DNA from: Puniceicoccaceae bacterium Marseille-Q1082
GTDB taxonomy: Bacteria > Verrucomicrobiota > Verrucomicrobiia > Opitutales > Intestinicryptomonadaceae
DNA: 64,000 nt
NCBI GenBank assembly: GCA_904424815.1
Contig: CAJGBI010000001.1
Coordinates: 1,140,508-1,204,507 of the forward strand
Direction of reading: 5' to 3'
Both the position numbers and the translations under genes were made by a program. The notes below the pieces were generated by a model that was not told the DNA's origin, ran no database searches, and was given only the letters and a program-made list of their open reading frames with translations. Positions 42,457 through 51,616 of the stretch are shown in pieces (the first letter of the stretch is position 1; each line of letters opens with the position of its first letter).

Positions 42457-44013
42457 ATGAGCAACAATATTGACGAAACCTTCTTCTTAAACGCCGACGA
42501 GTTCTTCGCGCAAAACGCGGCTTTCGGCCTCACCTACGACGACGTGTCGCTTGCGACGCAGTACTCCGACATACTCCCGCGCCAGACGCGCCTCGACACC
42601 TCGATTTCCGACAAGGTTTTTCTGTCGCTGCCCATAATATCGTCCGACATGGACACCGTGACCGAGTCGCAGATGGCGATCGGCATGGCGCTCAACGGGG
42701 GGCTCGGGCTGATACACTGCAACATGTCGCAAAAGGAGCAGCAGGTTGAGGTAGCGCGCGTCAAAAACTACATACACGGGCTCATTCAGGACCCCATAAA
42801 AGTCTCGCCCGACATGCACATCGGCGACGTTTTGAAGCTCGTTGCGGACAAAAATTTCAGGTTCAGAACCTTTCCGGTAGTAGACGCCGCCAACAAGCTC
42901 GTGGGGCTTCTTCCCGGCAGCATAGTCAAGGAGCGCTACGCCGCGCTTCCGGTGGCGAAGGCGATGACCCAGCGCAAGGACGTGTTCACGGTGGCGCAAA
43001 AAGACCTGGGCTCCGACCCGATCGCGGTAGCCGACGCCTTTTTCGACGAGCACTTCGGCGTCCACAAGCTCCTCGTAGTGGACTCCGACGACAGGCTGCG
43101 CGGGCTCTTTACCCTCAGCGACATCGAGAGAATTTCCGACGAGCGCTCCTCCGCCCAGAAAAACGCCCGCGACTCCAAATTCCGCCTGCTCTGCGGAGCT
43201 TCCATCGCGCTCATGCGCAAGCCCGACGGCTCGCTTGACATCGACAGCATAATTTCGCACGTCGGCAAGCTGATCGACGAGGGGCTCGACGTCGCCGCGG
43301 TGTCCACGGCCCACGGCTTCACGCAGGGCGTCGGCGACGCGGTAAAGGCCATACGCAAGGCCTTCCCCGAAATCACGATAATCGGCGGCAACGTCACAAA
43401 CGCGGCGGGCGTGGAATACCTCGCGGAATGCGGCGCGGACGCCATAAAAATCGGGCAGGGCCCGGGCTCAATCTGCACCACCCGCATGGTGGCGGGCGTC
43501 GGGATACCGCAGCTCACCGCCCTCTACGTGTGCTCAAAGCAGGCGCGTAAGCTCGGCGTGCGCACCATCGCGGACGGCGGAATCACCAAGAGCGGCGACA
43601 TGGTGAAAGCCCTGACGCTCGCCGACGCCATGATATGCGGCGGGCTGCTAGCCGGATGTCCGGAAGCGCCCGGGCAGGTGATGGAAATCAACGGCAAGAT
43701 GTACAAGCAATACCGCGGCATGGGCAGCCTGTCCGCGATGAAGGCCGGCAGCGCCGCAAGATACGGGCACGATTTCAAAGTCAAGAGCGACAAGATCACA
43801 GCCGAGGGCGTCGAGGCTCTGAAAGAGGTTTCGCTTTCGCTCGACAGCGTGCTGATGCAGTTCGTCGGCGGAATCCAGAGCGGAATGGGCTATCTCGGCG
43901 CGGCAGACCTCCCCGCCCTGCGCGCCAACGCCCGCTACATCCGCGTGACGGGCGCGGGCCAGCGCGAAAGCGCCCCTCACGACATAATCGAAATAAAGCA
44001 GCCCAAAAAGTAG
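42457..44013 (+). CDS. guaB: IMP dehydrogenase
   Basis: Oxidises IMP to XMP, the committed step to GMP. 518 residues: TIM barrel interrupted by a pair of CBS domains at about 105-225 ([52 protein letters not shown]). Catalytic Cys340 is in [15 protein letters not shown], the IMP-binding Asp in TIADGGI, and the flap in MGSLSAMK. One odd point: the usual D of the V-x-DTAHG NAD-site motif is Ser283 here (AVSTAHGF). It has its own promoter region and a strong terminator. Confidence 0.96.
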   Translation: MSNNIDETFFLNADEFFAQNAAFGLTYDDVSLATQYSDILPRQTRLDTSISDKVFLSLPIISSDMDTVTESQMAIGMALNGGLGLIHCNMSQKEQQVEVARVKNYIHGLIQDPIKVSPDMHIGDVLKLVADKNFRFRTFPVVDAANKLVGLLPGSIVKERYAALPVAKAMTQRKDVFTVAQKDLGSDPIAVADAFFDEHFGVHKLLVVDSDDRLRGLFTLSDIERISDERSSAQKNARDSKFRLLCGASIALMRKPDGSLDIDSIISHVGKLIDEGLDVAAVSTAHGFTQGVGDAVKAIRKAFPEITIIGGNVTNAAGVEYLAECGADAIKIGQGPGSICTTRMVAGVGIPQLTALYVCSKQARKLGVRTIADGGITKSGDMVKALTLADAMICGGLLAGCPEAPGQVMEINGKMYKQYRGMGSLSAMKAGSAARYGHDFKVKSDKITAEGVEALKEVSLSLDSVLMQFVGGIQSGMGYLGAADLPALRANARYIRVTGAGQRESAPHDIIEIKQPKK

Positions 44014-44040
44014 CGATTTTCGGGGCTTCTCCGACCCTTT

Positions 44041-44074
44041 CGCCCGCTCCCCAAACGGGGCGGGCGAATTTTTT
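44041..44074 (+). terminator. Rho-independent terminator of guaB
   Basis: CGCCCG...CGGGCG stem with inner CCCC/GGGG, followed by AATTTTTT. Confidence 0.9.
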
Positions 44075-44206
44075 GCGGCATACCGCGCGGGCGGAATGCC
44101 GGCTAATCCCCTCCGCAGAACGCCCGACCCGCCGCAACCCGCCGCCGGATTCCCCGACCCAACGCGCGCGGATAGAGAAATCGCGCGATTGCGCCAAAGG
44201 GACCGC

Positions 44207-44995
44207 TTAGGAAAAAAGCCAGTCCTCCCCGTCGTCGTACGGAGCGCTGCTCTCGGAAAACGGCGGCACAATCTCGATTTTCGGAAGAATTTCACCCACG
44301 TCCGACAAAAGCTCTCGGATATGCGGAACGCTGTTGCACTCGCGCGATATGTGCGCCAGATATATCTTCTCGCTGACGGAGCAATCCATGGTTTTCAGGA
44401 GCGCCACTGCGTCCGCGTTGGACAAGTGCCCGTGGCTGCCTTTTATGCGCGATTTGAGCGAATACGGGCGCGGGGAATTTTCGAGCATTCTCGGGCAGTA
44501 ATTGCTCTCGAGCACGAGGATATTGGCCCTTTGCGCGAAATCGCGCGCCAGATGAGTCACCTTGCCGAGGTCGGTCATCCACACGAGCCTCTTTCCCCCC
44601 GCGCAAAAGCAATAGCCCACGGAATCGCTCGAATCGTGCGGGGTGGAAAACGGGCTCACGGAAAGCCCCGAAAATCCGAACTCCGAGCCGTTTTCAAAAA
44701 TCGACCACCCAAGGCGCCTGGTCTCGGGCTCCGCGCACATGACGGATTCGGCAGTCAGCCTGTTGGCGAACACCTTCGCCCTTCCCCCTTTGAAGCTTTT
44801 CAGAGCCCTGCAATGGTCGGTGTGTTCGTGCGTCAGAAATATCGCGTCGATGTCGCGGGGGGACAGTCCGAAAGGCTTCAAATACGCCTCCACCTTGCGT
44901 ATGCCCACCCCCGCGTCTATGAGAATGTTCGCCCCGCGGAAGCGCAGAAACGCGCAATTTCCCGCGCTGGACGTCTCTATTATCTGGAAAAACAT
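44207..44995 (-). CDS. WalJ/YycJ-like metallo-beta-lactamase fold hydrolase
   Basis: A 262-residue cytoplasmic MBL-fold protein. The zinc motif HEHTDH is at residues 56-61 (AIFLTHEHTDHCRAL), with further ligands in STPHDSSDSVGYCF, VWMTDLGKVT and HLSNADAVALLKT. ETSSAGNCAFLRFRGANILIDAG and LVLESNYCPRML are typical of the WalJ (YycJ) subgroup, thought to be a DNA exonuclease-like enzyme affecting cell division coordination. It starts 9 bp after the GH32 stop and is probably translated from the same mRNA. Confidence 0.9.
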   Translation of the reverse strand: MFFQIIETSSAGNCAFLRFRGANILIDAGVGIRKVEAYLKPFGLSPRDIDAIFLTHEHTDHCRALKSFKGGRAKVFANRLTAESVMCAEPETRRLGWSIFENGSEFGFSGLSVSPFSTPHDSSDSVGYCFCAGGKRLVWMTDLGKVTHLARDFAQRANILVLESNYCPRMLENSPRPYSLKSRIKGSHGHLSNADAVALLKTMDCSVSEKIYLAHISRECNSVPHIRELLSDVGEILPKIEIVPPFSESSAPYDDGEDWLFS

Positions 44996-45004
44996 GGACG
45001 TCTA

Positions 45005-46813
45005 TTATGGCGCCGGCTTCTTTTTCTCAATAAGTTTTTCCATGATTTTTTCGTTGCGCTGCCTGCGCTCGGCGGCGGAATCCTTGTAAAGCCTGTACCT
45101 GTAAAAGTCGTTTATGGTTAGCGCCCCGTTTGACCCGATTTTTATGCGCTGCTCAGGATTGATGAAAGAGTCCCCCGCAAAGAGAACCGCCTCGCCGGAG
45201 TTCACCAATACCTCGACGCTGTACTTGTCCACGAAAATCGTAAGCTCCAAAGTTTCTCCCCTGTCCGAAAACTGGGCGTCGTAGACTTCCGGAGCCCCTC
45301 CGCCGAGGCGCCCGACCATGTACCTTCCCGCTTGCGGCTGGATCGTGAATATGCTCGTGCCGACCTCGAGCCTGAAAGTCTCGCACTCGGATATGTCGAA
45401 GGAGCCCTGCAAAACGTAGCAGTTTCCGTAGGCGTCGGGCATCTCGAATATGTTGTTGGCAAACGACATTCCGGGAAGCCCGACGGCGTCCCTGCCGGAC
45501 GGCTCTATGCGCGAGGCTACCTCCTCGGGAATGGACGCGCGCAGCTGGTACTGCCCGTCCCTGAGGCGGACGAGCCGCAGCTCCCACGGCAGGCTCATAG
45601 TCTGCGAAAAGCTCTGCCCCACCGCGCGCATAAGCTCCGCGGGCTGGCGTATCCAGCAGGTCGCCAATATTCTCCCGCCGGGCGCGTTGTTCCAAAACTG
45701 CGCCGCGTAATTCGCCCCGTAAAACACGCGCAGCGGCTTTTTGGAAATCTGCGAAAACTTTTTGCCGTCGAAATCCCCGACTATGTAGTTTCCGGCGGCG
45801 TCCATAGCCACCCATTTGGACTCGTCCCTGCCGGAAACGGGCATTTTGACGAACTCGGGGCACTCGTAAAAACCTTCGGCGAACTCGTCGGTCTTTTCCC
45901 ACTTTTTCAAGTCCTTCGAGACGTATATCGCGAAAAACTTTCTCAAATTTTTGTCCTTTTCGGAGCCGGACTCCTCGTACCTGACTATCGTCCAAAGGCC
46001 GGAATCGGGGTTGAAAAATATGCGCGGGTCGCGGCCGCGGCCGGTAATTATCGGGTTTTGTTCAAGCTCCCTGAAATTTACCAAATCGTCGCTCGCCACA
46101 AGGCATTCGCCCCTGCCGGTGCTCGTATAGGCAAAAATCACCCCTCCGCCCCTCCTGGGGAAAAGCCCGCTCCTGTTTTCAGCGTCGCAATACGCGCTGC
46201 CGGAAAACGCCTCGTCCGCCTTTCCGGAGGCGGAAAATTTCGGGTACAGCGCCGTCGGCAGATATTCCCAACGCATGAGGTCCGGGCTCGCGGCGTGCCC
46301 CCAGTGCATGCCGTTCTTCCAGTTCATAGAAAACGGATTGTACTGGTGGAAGAGATGCCACTTGCCCTGAAAATACACGAGCCCGTTGGGGTCGTTCATC
46401 CACCCGTTTTTGGCGGTATAGTGGAACATGGGCCGCCCGCGGTCGCGGAGATAGTCGCGGCGCGCGGGGACGTCGCCCTGCCGAAGCTTCGGCGCAAAAT
46501 TTCCCTCGGGCTCGAATTTGAAAACGAGCTTCTTTCCCTTGTGCGCGGAAATGTCTATTTCCGCCTCCCATTCGGAATCGGACGGGCCAAAATTCAAAAG
46601 CGCGTCGAAAGACGCTATGACTTTTCCGCTCTCGGGATCCTCGAGAGATATTTTCCGGTACTTTGAATCCGCCGAAACGGGCACGAACAGCAGGTTAGAC
46701 TTCGCCTCGATTTCGACCTCGCCGGGCCTGCCGCCCTCCTTGTCGGCGGCTGCGGAGGCGGAAAAGCACGCGCAAAATAACGCGCAGAAAAACAAATATG
46801 CGATTTTTCTCAT
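45005..46813 (-). CDS. Exported GH32 family fructan hydrolase (levanase/invertase type)
   Basis: 602 residues with a signal peptide (MRKIAYLFFCALFCACFSASA). A beta-rich stretch of about 100 residues precedes the five-bladed propeller. Catalytic residues are clear: Asp141 nucleophile in GWMNDPNG, Asp262 of the RDP motif (GRDPRIFF) and acid/base Glu317 in YECPEF. A C-terminal beta-sandwich follows (VDKYSVEVLVNSGEAVLFAGDSF). It should split beta-fructosides such as levan, inulin or sucrose outside the cytoplasm; which one cannot be told. A terminator at 46956-46983 separates it from the TIM-barrel gene, so it has its own promoter. Confidence 0.95.
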   Translation of the reverse strand: MRKIAYLFFCALFCACFSASAAADKEGGRPGEVEIEAKSNLLFVPVSADSKYRKISLEDPESGKVIASFDALLNFGPSDSEWEAEIDISAHKGKKLVFKFEPEGNFAPKLRQGDVPARRDYLRDRGRPMFHYTAKNGWMNDPNGLVYFQGKWHLFHQYNPFSMNWKNGMHWGHAASPDLMRWEYLPTALYPKFSASGKADEAFSGSAYCDAENRSGLFPRRGGGVIFAYTSTGRGECLVASDDLVNFRELEQNPIITGRGRDPRIFFNPDSGLWTIVRYEESGSEKDKNLRKFFAIYVSKDLKKWEKTDEFAEGFYECPEFVKMPVSGRDESKWVAMDAAGNYIVGDFDGKKFSQISKKPLRVFYGANYAAQFWNNAPGGRILATCWIRQPAELMRAVGQSFSQTMSLPWELRLVRLRDGQYQLRASIPEEVASRIEPSGRDAVGLPGMSFANNIFEMPDAYGNCYVLQGSFDISECETFRLEVGTSIFTIQPQAGRYMVGRLGGGAPEVYDAQFSDRGETLELTIFVDKYSVEVLVNSGEAVLFAGDSFINPEQRIKIGSNGALTINDFYRYRLYKDSAAERRQRNEKIMEKLIEKKKPAP

Positions 46814-46955
46814 AATGTGTGGCGCAAATAAAATATCGAAATCAAACTGAACCGATTAAATTCCGAACGCGCCCGCGGGCAAGCCTATTCTAAACCGCGG
46901 CGGCGCTTTCGCGCGCCGCAATCCTCCGGCGGCGGACGGCGGCGGAGAGGCCGCC

Positions 46956-46983
46956 AAAAAAGCGGGCCCCCGCAGGAGCCCGC
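46956..46983 (-). terminator. Rho-independent terminator of the Gfo/Idh/MocA - TIM-barrel operon
   Basis: GCGGGC/GCCCGC stem (46962-46983) followed on the minus strand by six T. Confidence 0.85.
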
Positions 46984-47021
46984 CCATAACCTCAACCGAA
47001 TAAAACCTCTTCCGGACTTTG

Positions 47022-47849
47022 CTAATGCGCGCGCAAAAACTCTATGCTCTTGCGCATTATGGAATCGAGATTCTTTTTGTCGCCGCCCTCGTACTCGAGG
47101 ACGAAATATCCGTCGAACCCGATGCCGTCGAGGGTTTCGAGCATCTTGGGCACGTCGAGCGAGCCGCCGCCGAGCCAAGTGTCCTCTCCCCGCGGGAGAA
47201 TCACGTCCTTGAAGTGGAGCATGACAAGCTTCTTGCCTATCGTCTTGTATCCATAGCAGGCATCTACCCCGGCGCGCGCCCAGTGTCCGTTGTCGGCGCA
47301 CACGCCGATGTTGTCGTATTTCGACACCGTTTCGGCGGCCACTTTCGGATCCCAATACTCGTTCGTTTTCCTGCCGTGGTGGTGGAGGGCGACTTTCACG
47401 CCGCGCTTTTTGGCGGAATCGTTCCAAAGCTTTTGGTCGGCGCGCTTGTGCTCTTCGGTGAACACCGCGATTCCCATGTCTTTGCAAAAGTCGAGATGCG
47501 CGTCGATCTGGTCCACCGGAACGCTGTACACGCCGAACCCCGCTATTTCAAGGCCGCTGTCGGCAAACATCTTTTTGACGTATTCGCGCTGTTCGGGCGT
47601 CATCTTTTCATCGACTCTCGCCTTCGGATATTTGCCGCCGATAAACTGCCGTTTGGTGAGCACCACGCCGTCCGCCTTCATCTCCGCCGCCTTTTTTACG
47701 GTGTCGGCGAGCGAGATGTCCTGATAGACATACCCGTGAAGGGCGATTTTCCTGTGCTTTTTGGCGGGTTCCTGCGCGCGATCCGCGCCGGCGCATCCGA
47801 ACGACAAAACCGCCGCCGCCAAAACGGAAAGAAACAATATCCTGTTCAT
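47022..47849 (-). CDS. Sugar isomerase/epimerase-like TIM barrel lipoprotein
   Basis: 275 residues. The signal ends in a lipobox (AAVLSFGC), placing a xylose-isomerase-like TIM barrel outside the cytoplasm, where ordinary sugar isomerases do not act. Metal ligands expected for this fold are visible: VKVALHHHGRKTNEYWD, IGVCADNGHW, LVMLHFKDV and YFVLEYEGG. The gene is 18 bp downstream of the Tat-exported Gfo/Idh/MocA gene, so the two are a functional pair, most likely acting on an oxidised sugar. The exact reaction (isomerase, epimerase, hydratase or lyase) is open. Confidence 0.9.
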   Translation of the reverse strand: MNRILFLSVLAAAVLSFGCAGADRAQEPAKKHRKIALHGYVYQDISLADTVKKAAEMKADGVVLTKRQFIGGKYPKARVDEKMTPEQREYVKKMFADSGLEIAGFGVYSVPVDQIDAHLDFCKDMGIAVFTEEHKRADQKLWNDSAKKRGVKVALHHHGRKTNEYWDPKVAAETVSKYDNIGVCADNGHWARAGVDACYGYKTIGKKLVMLHFKDVILPRGEDTWLGGGSLDVPKMLETLDGIGFDGYFVLEYEGGDKKNLDSIMRKSIEFLRAH

Positions 47850-47867
47850 TTCGCGTCCCTCCGCCTA

Positions 47868-49298
47868 TCAGTACCAGCCCTCGCGCATGGCGGGCTTTAC
47901 GAGCGCGTTCGCCGCGGGATTGCCCGCGCAGACCATATTCTTCGGGTCCCACTCTATCTTCGAGCCGGTGCGCAGCGACATGTTGCCCAAAAGCACGACT
48001 TCCGCTAGCGGCGCCGCCGCGCCGAAATTCGACGTCGCCTCCGAAATGTTGCCCCTCACGGCGTCGAGGAAATTCAGGCGGTGGTCGTTGTTGCGCACGC
48101 GCGCGATTTTCTTGGCGACGGCTTTCGCGGCCTCGCTCTTGGACTTCGGAAGAATTACCGGATGGCCCATCAGGTGCATCGCGGGGGCGAAGAGGACGCC
48201 CTCGGTGCCGATTATAAACTGCCCGTCGTTCGGGAGCTGGTCGTACCCCCTGCCCGTCTTGACGTATTCTTCGGGGAGTGGCGGCAGGAAGGACTCGTCG
48301 TAGCCGTCCTCGAATTTTCCGTTCTTTGGGCGGACGAAACCGCTGTGCCACTTTAAGACGACGGGAGAGCCGGAGGACGAGGTGTCAAAATAATAGTTTA
48401 CGTTGTCCTGCAACGGGACGGAGATGTCGGTGCCCCCGCGCTGGCGCGATTCTATGCGGCTCGGGAATTTCAGGCCGAGCGCCTCAATCGGAACGTCGAG
48501 CATATGGCAGCCGATGTCGCCGAGCGAGCCCGTCCCGAATTTCCAGAACCTGCGCCAGTTCAGCGGAACCACCCGTTTTGTGAACGTGACGGTGGGGGTG
48601 GCTATGTTCTGCCACTTGTCCCAGTCGAAATTCGGCGGGATCGGGTCGGGCTTCGGCCAGCTCGTGAACCCTCCCGGGCGCTGGTTGACGCCTACGAGCG
48701 GGCGGCACGTCCAGAGCACTACCTCCTTTACCGTTCCGATGAGCCCCGCGTCTATCCACTCCTTGGCGGTGCGTATGCCGTCGCCCGAATGGACGAAATT
48801 GCCCATCTGCGTTTTGACGCCCGCGGCTTTTGCGGCCTTGGCGAGCTCGCGACACTGCCATATGGAATAGCATAGGGGCTTTTCGAGATATATATTGTAC
48901 CCGTGTTTCACCGCGCTCATCGCCACCGCGAAATGGTTGTGGTCGGGCGTGCTGATGACGACGGCGTCCATCTTGCCCTTCATTTTGCCGAACATCTCGC
49001 GGTAGTCCGTGAACGCCTCCGCGCCGGCGTCGGCGTATTTTTTGGCGTTGCCGAACCCGTAGTCGCCGGCGTCAACGTCGCAATAGGCCACGAGCCTCTG
49101 GCCGAGCCGCTTGAACGCCTTCATATTGTCGCCGCCCATCAGCCCCGTGCCGACGAAGCCGAGGCGCACGGGCGTCTCGTCGAATTTTGAATCCTTCGCG
49201 GCGTCCTGCGCGCTCAGGTTTTTGGCGATGTGCGGAAACGCGACCGCCGCTCCCCCGAATATGCCCATCTTCCTTATAAAACTTCTTCTGTTTTCCAT
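47868..49298 (-). CDS. Tat-exported Gfo/Idh/MocA family oxidoreductase
   Basis: 476 residues. The ATG at 49298 gives a twin-arginine signal (MENRRSFIRKMGIFGGAAVA), so the protein is exported folded with its NAD(P) cofactor. Rossmann motif GFVGTGLMGGDNMKAFKRLG, STPDHNHFAVAMSAVKHG and the EKPLCYS lysine motif are intact, as is the GDIGCHMLD catalytic region. Exported members of this family in Bacteroidetes and Verrucomicrobia oxidise or cleave glycosides with bound NAD. It pairs with the TIM-barrel lipoprotein gene 18 bp downstream; the DUF1080 proteins in the window are natural further partners. Confidence 0.94.
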   Translation of the reverse strand: MENRRSFIRKMGIFGGAAVAFPHIAKNLSAQDAAKDSKFDETPVRLGFVGTGLMGGDNMKAFKRLGQRLVAYCDVDAGDYGFGNAKKYADAGAEAFTDYREMFGKMKGKMDAVVISTPDHNHFAVAMSAVKHGYNIYLEKPLCYSIWQCRELAKAAKAAGVKTQMGNFVHSGDGIRTAKEWIDAGLIGTVKEVVLWTCRPLVGVNQRPGGFTSWPKPDPIPPNFDWDKWQNIATPTVTFTKRVVPLNWRRFWKFGTGSLGDIGCHMLDVPIEALGLKFPSRIESRQRGGTDISVPLQDNVNYYFDTSSSGSPVVLKWHSGFVRPKNGKFEDGYDESFLPPLPEEYVKTGRGYDQLPNDGQFIIGTEGVLFAPAMHLMGHPVILPKSKSEAAKAVAKKIARVRNNDHRLNFLDAVRGNISEATSNFGAAAPLAEVVLLGNMSLRTGSKIEWDPKNMVCAGNPAANALVKPAMREGWY

Positions 49299-49488
49299 GA
49301 TAGCCTTTTTATGTATAATTTTACCGGAGGCCATTCCCTGCGCGACCCCCCGAGAACAAAAATAGTTTCCGGACAAAAAGGCGGATTGTCAAACCGCAAA
49401 AGGAAGAAATTTGTTAGACAGTTAAAATCCGCCGCCCAAAAGCATTCAGGCCTTTTCAAATGGGCGGCTGAAAACCCCGGCAGGGCGT

Positions 49489-49529
49489 AAAAAAAACCGG
49501 CGCGGCCCCGGAAAGCGGAACCGCGCCGG
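49489..49529 (-). terminator. Rho-independent terminator after the interrupted GDPD gene
   Basis: CCGGCGCGG/CCGCGCCGG stem (49497-49529) followed by eight T on the minus strand, 20 bp after the original stop codon. Its survival shows that the 3' end of the interrupted gene is preserved. Confidence 0.87.
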
Positions 49530-49548
49530 ACGCGAAAGGCGGCGTATG

Positions 49549-50373
49549 CTATTTGAAGTCGAGGGTTTTCAGCCTCTTGAAGTCGCGGCGCAGCCTGTAC
49601 GCGTGGTCGGAGCACACGCGGTTCGCGCCGATCTTTGCGGCGTAAGCGAGGTCGTCGAGGTTCTGAACCTGCCACACCCCGACTTTAAAACCCGCGTCCT
49701 AGATTTTGCGGACAAATTCCCTGTCTATCTTGCGGTAATTGCCGAGCGCCACCTGCGAGACCCCCGCGCGCTTCGCAGTGGAAATAATACTTTCCGGAGA
49801 ATGTTTTTCGGGATTATAACTAAATATCAGCATGGTTTCATAGTCCGGATATTTGGATTTGAAATCCTTTACGACATCTGCGGAAAAGCTTGTTATGAGA
49901 ATATTTTCGCGTTTCAGCCCCGCCTTTTCGCGGGCGGCGTCCACCTTGTCGGCAAACCCCTTTCCATACCACTTTACTTCGAGCTCGAATTTTTTGTCCT
50001 TGGGAATTACGGCCAATATGTCGTCCAACATGGGCAACCGGCAGTCGGCGTATTTCTTGTCGAACCTCTCGGGATGCGCGAGGCGCGCGGACTTTATCTC
50101 TTCCGCTGTAAGGTCGCGCGGATCCTTGTCTATTCCCCAGAGGTTTTTGAGCTCATGCCGCTCGTGCACGCAGACTATGGAGCCGTCCTTAGTCTGCCAA
50201 AAGTCGGTTTCAATCATAAGGCTTCCCATATCGTACGCAAGCTTTATGGCCTCGGCGGTATTTTGCGGGGCGAAATCAGTCTCGCCCCTGTGCGAATGGA
50301 CGCGGATTTTTCCGCCGGCAACCGCCGAAAACGCGGCTGCGCAAACCGCCATAGCGAATATTGTTTTTTTCAT
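49549..50373 (-). pseudogene. Glycerophosphodiester phosphodiesterase gene with in-frame amber stop
   Basis: Start at 50373 (signal peptide MKKTIFAMAVCAAAFSAVAG), then a GDPD barrel: HSHRGETDFAPQNTAEAI, MIETDFWQTKDGSIVCVHERH, FELEVKWYG. A TAG at 49701-49699 stops translation after residue 224 (REFVRKI). The same frame continues without other damage for 49 residues (DAGFKVGVWQVQNLDDLAYA ... NRVCSDHAYRLRRDF) to a TAG at 49551-49549, covering exactly the missing last strands of the barrel. It is likely a recent nonsense mutation, a sequencing error or rarely read through. The gene is 26 bp after ispF. Confidence 0.85.
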
Positions 50374-50399
50374 TTTTCTCCTATTTTAATCGCGTTAAT

Positions 50400-50885
50400 C
50401 TAAAATTTTTCTATAAGGCAGACGGCGTGCGCGCCTATGCCTTCCCTGCGCCCCTCCCAGCCCATCTTCTCGTTGGTAGTCGCCTTTATCCCGACGTCGG
50501 AGGGCTCCACGCCGAGCGACTTAGCCAAAATCTCCCTCATCGCCTTCACATGCGGAAGGATTTTCGGCGCCTCCGCTATGACGGAGGAATCCACATTGGA
50601 GACCTTGTACCCGAGCTTGCGGATTTCCGCGACGGCGCGCCTCACGATTTCCTGCGAGTCTATGTCTTTGCACGACTCGTCCGACGGAGGAAAGTAAAAG
50701 CCTATGTCCGGAAGGGCGGCCGCGCCCAGCACGGCGTCGGCTATCGCGTGGCTGAGCACGTCGGCGTCGGAGTGCCCGAGCAGCCCCAGCGCGCTTTCTA
50801 TCTCCACGCCGCCGATGACGCACCTGCGCCCCTCGACGAGCCTGTGGACGTCGTATCCGTATCCTATTCTGAATTGTCCTGCCAT
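50400..50885 (-). CDS. ispF: 2-C-methyl-D-erythritol 2,4-cyclodiphosphate synthase
   Basis: Fifth step of the MEP isoprenoid pathway. 161 residues, normal length. Motifs: RIGYGYDVHRLVEG (zinc Asp and His), GGVEIESALGLLGHSDADVLSHAIADAVLGAAALPDIG truncated here to its key parts GLLGHSDADV and LPDIGFYFPPSD, and GIKATTNEKMGWEGRREGI. It starts 2 bp after the ispD stop. In some bacteria IspD and IspF are fused; here they are adjacent but separate. Confidence 0.97.
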   Translation of the reverse strand: MAGQFRIGYGYDVHRLVEGRRCVIGGVEIESALGLLGHSDADVLSHAIADAVLGAAALPDIGFYFPPSDESCKDIDSQEIVRRAVAEIRKLGYKVSNVDSSVIAEAPKILPHVKAMREILAKSLGVEPSDVGIKATTNEKMGWEGRREGIGAHAVCLIEKF

Positions 50886-50887
50886 AA

Positions 50888-51616
50888 TCAAGAGATTTTC
50901 GCCGCCCCGCGCGAGAGCATAAATTCTATCCGCGCGATGTCTTCCGGCAGCGTGATTTTCGGGTTTGGGGAAAAATTTTCGACAATGCTCACCCCTATGC
51001 CCGCCGCGTTCGCCGCGGCGACGTCGTCGGTGACGTCCGCGCCGGCGGAAGCGATTTTTTCGTACGCCGCCCTGATTTCCGGAAGCCGAAAAACCTGCGG
51101 GGTCTGCATCGCCCAGAGGGAGGGCCTGTCGAGGTCCTCGAGAATCCTCGCGCGCAAGTCTCCGGCGTCGCCGGAAAGCTTTTTTATCGTGTCGGAAACG
51201 CGCGCCGCCAAAACCGCCGCCCCGTCGCGCCGCGCGGCGTCCGAGAGCCTGACTATGTTTTCCGCGCCTACGAGGGGCCTTGCCCCGTCGTGTATGAAAA
51301 CGAGCCCCTCCTCCCCGGCGCCGAGGGCGCGCAGGCCGTTGAGCACGCTGTCCTGGCGCCGCGCGCCGCCGCCGCAAAACACGATTTCGACGCCGCAATC
51401 CGGATAAAATTCCCCTGCGAGCCGCCCCACAGCATTCCTCTGGGCGCCGTCGCGGCAGACGAATACCGCGCGGGAGACCCTCCCGCTCTCGACGAACGCG
51501 CCGAAAGAGCGCATTATGGCGGGAACCCCGCATATTGGCTCGAGCACCTTGTCCCGAACGCTTCCGCGCATGCGCGAGCCGCTCCCGCCCGCCAAAATTA
51601 CCGCCGCGTCAGGCAT
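50888..51616 (-). CDS. ispD: 2-C-methyl-D-erythritol 4-phosphate cytidylyltransferase
   Basis: Third step of the MEP pathway, attaching CMP to methylerythritol phosphate. 242 residues. The nucleotide-binding start is AAVILAGGSGSRMRGSVRDK; later motifs are FCGGGARRQDSVLNGLRAL, VFIHDGARPLV and AMQTPQVFRL. Its start overlaps the end of pyrF by 8 bp and ispF follows after 2 bp, so pyrF-ispD-ispF form one transcript. Confidence 0.97.
   Translation of the reverse strand: MPDAAVILAGGSGSRMRGSVRDKVLEPICGVPAIMRSFGAFVESGRVSRAVFVCRDGAQRNAVGRLAGEFYPDCGVEIVFCGGGARRQDSVLNGLRALGAGEEGLVFIHDGARPLVGAENIVRLSDAARRDGAAVLAARVSDTIKKLSGDAGDLRARILEDLDRPSLWAMQTPQVFRLPEIRAAYEKIASAGADVTDDVAAANAAGIGVSIVENFSPNPKITLPEDIARIEFMLSRGAAKIS

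Noticed and set aside
49699-49701. Amber recoding or pyrrolysine/selenocysteine-type insertion
   Set aside because: TAG ends many intact genes in the window, the family has no such residue, and no insertion hairpin is visible.
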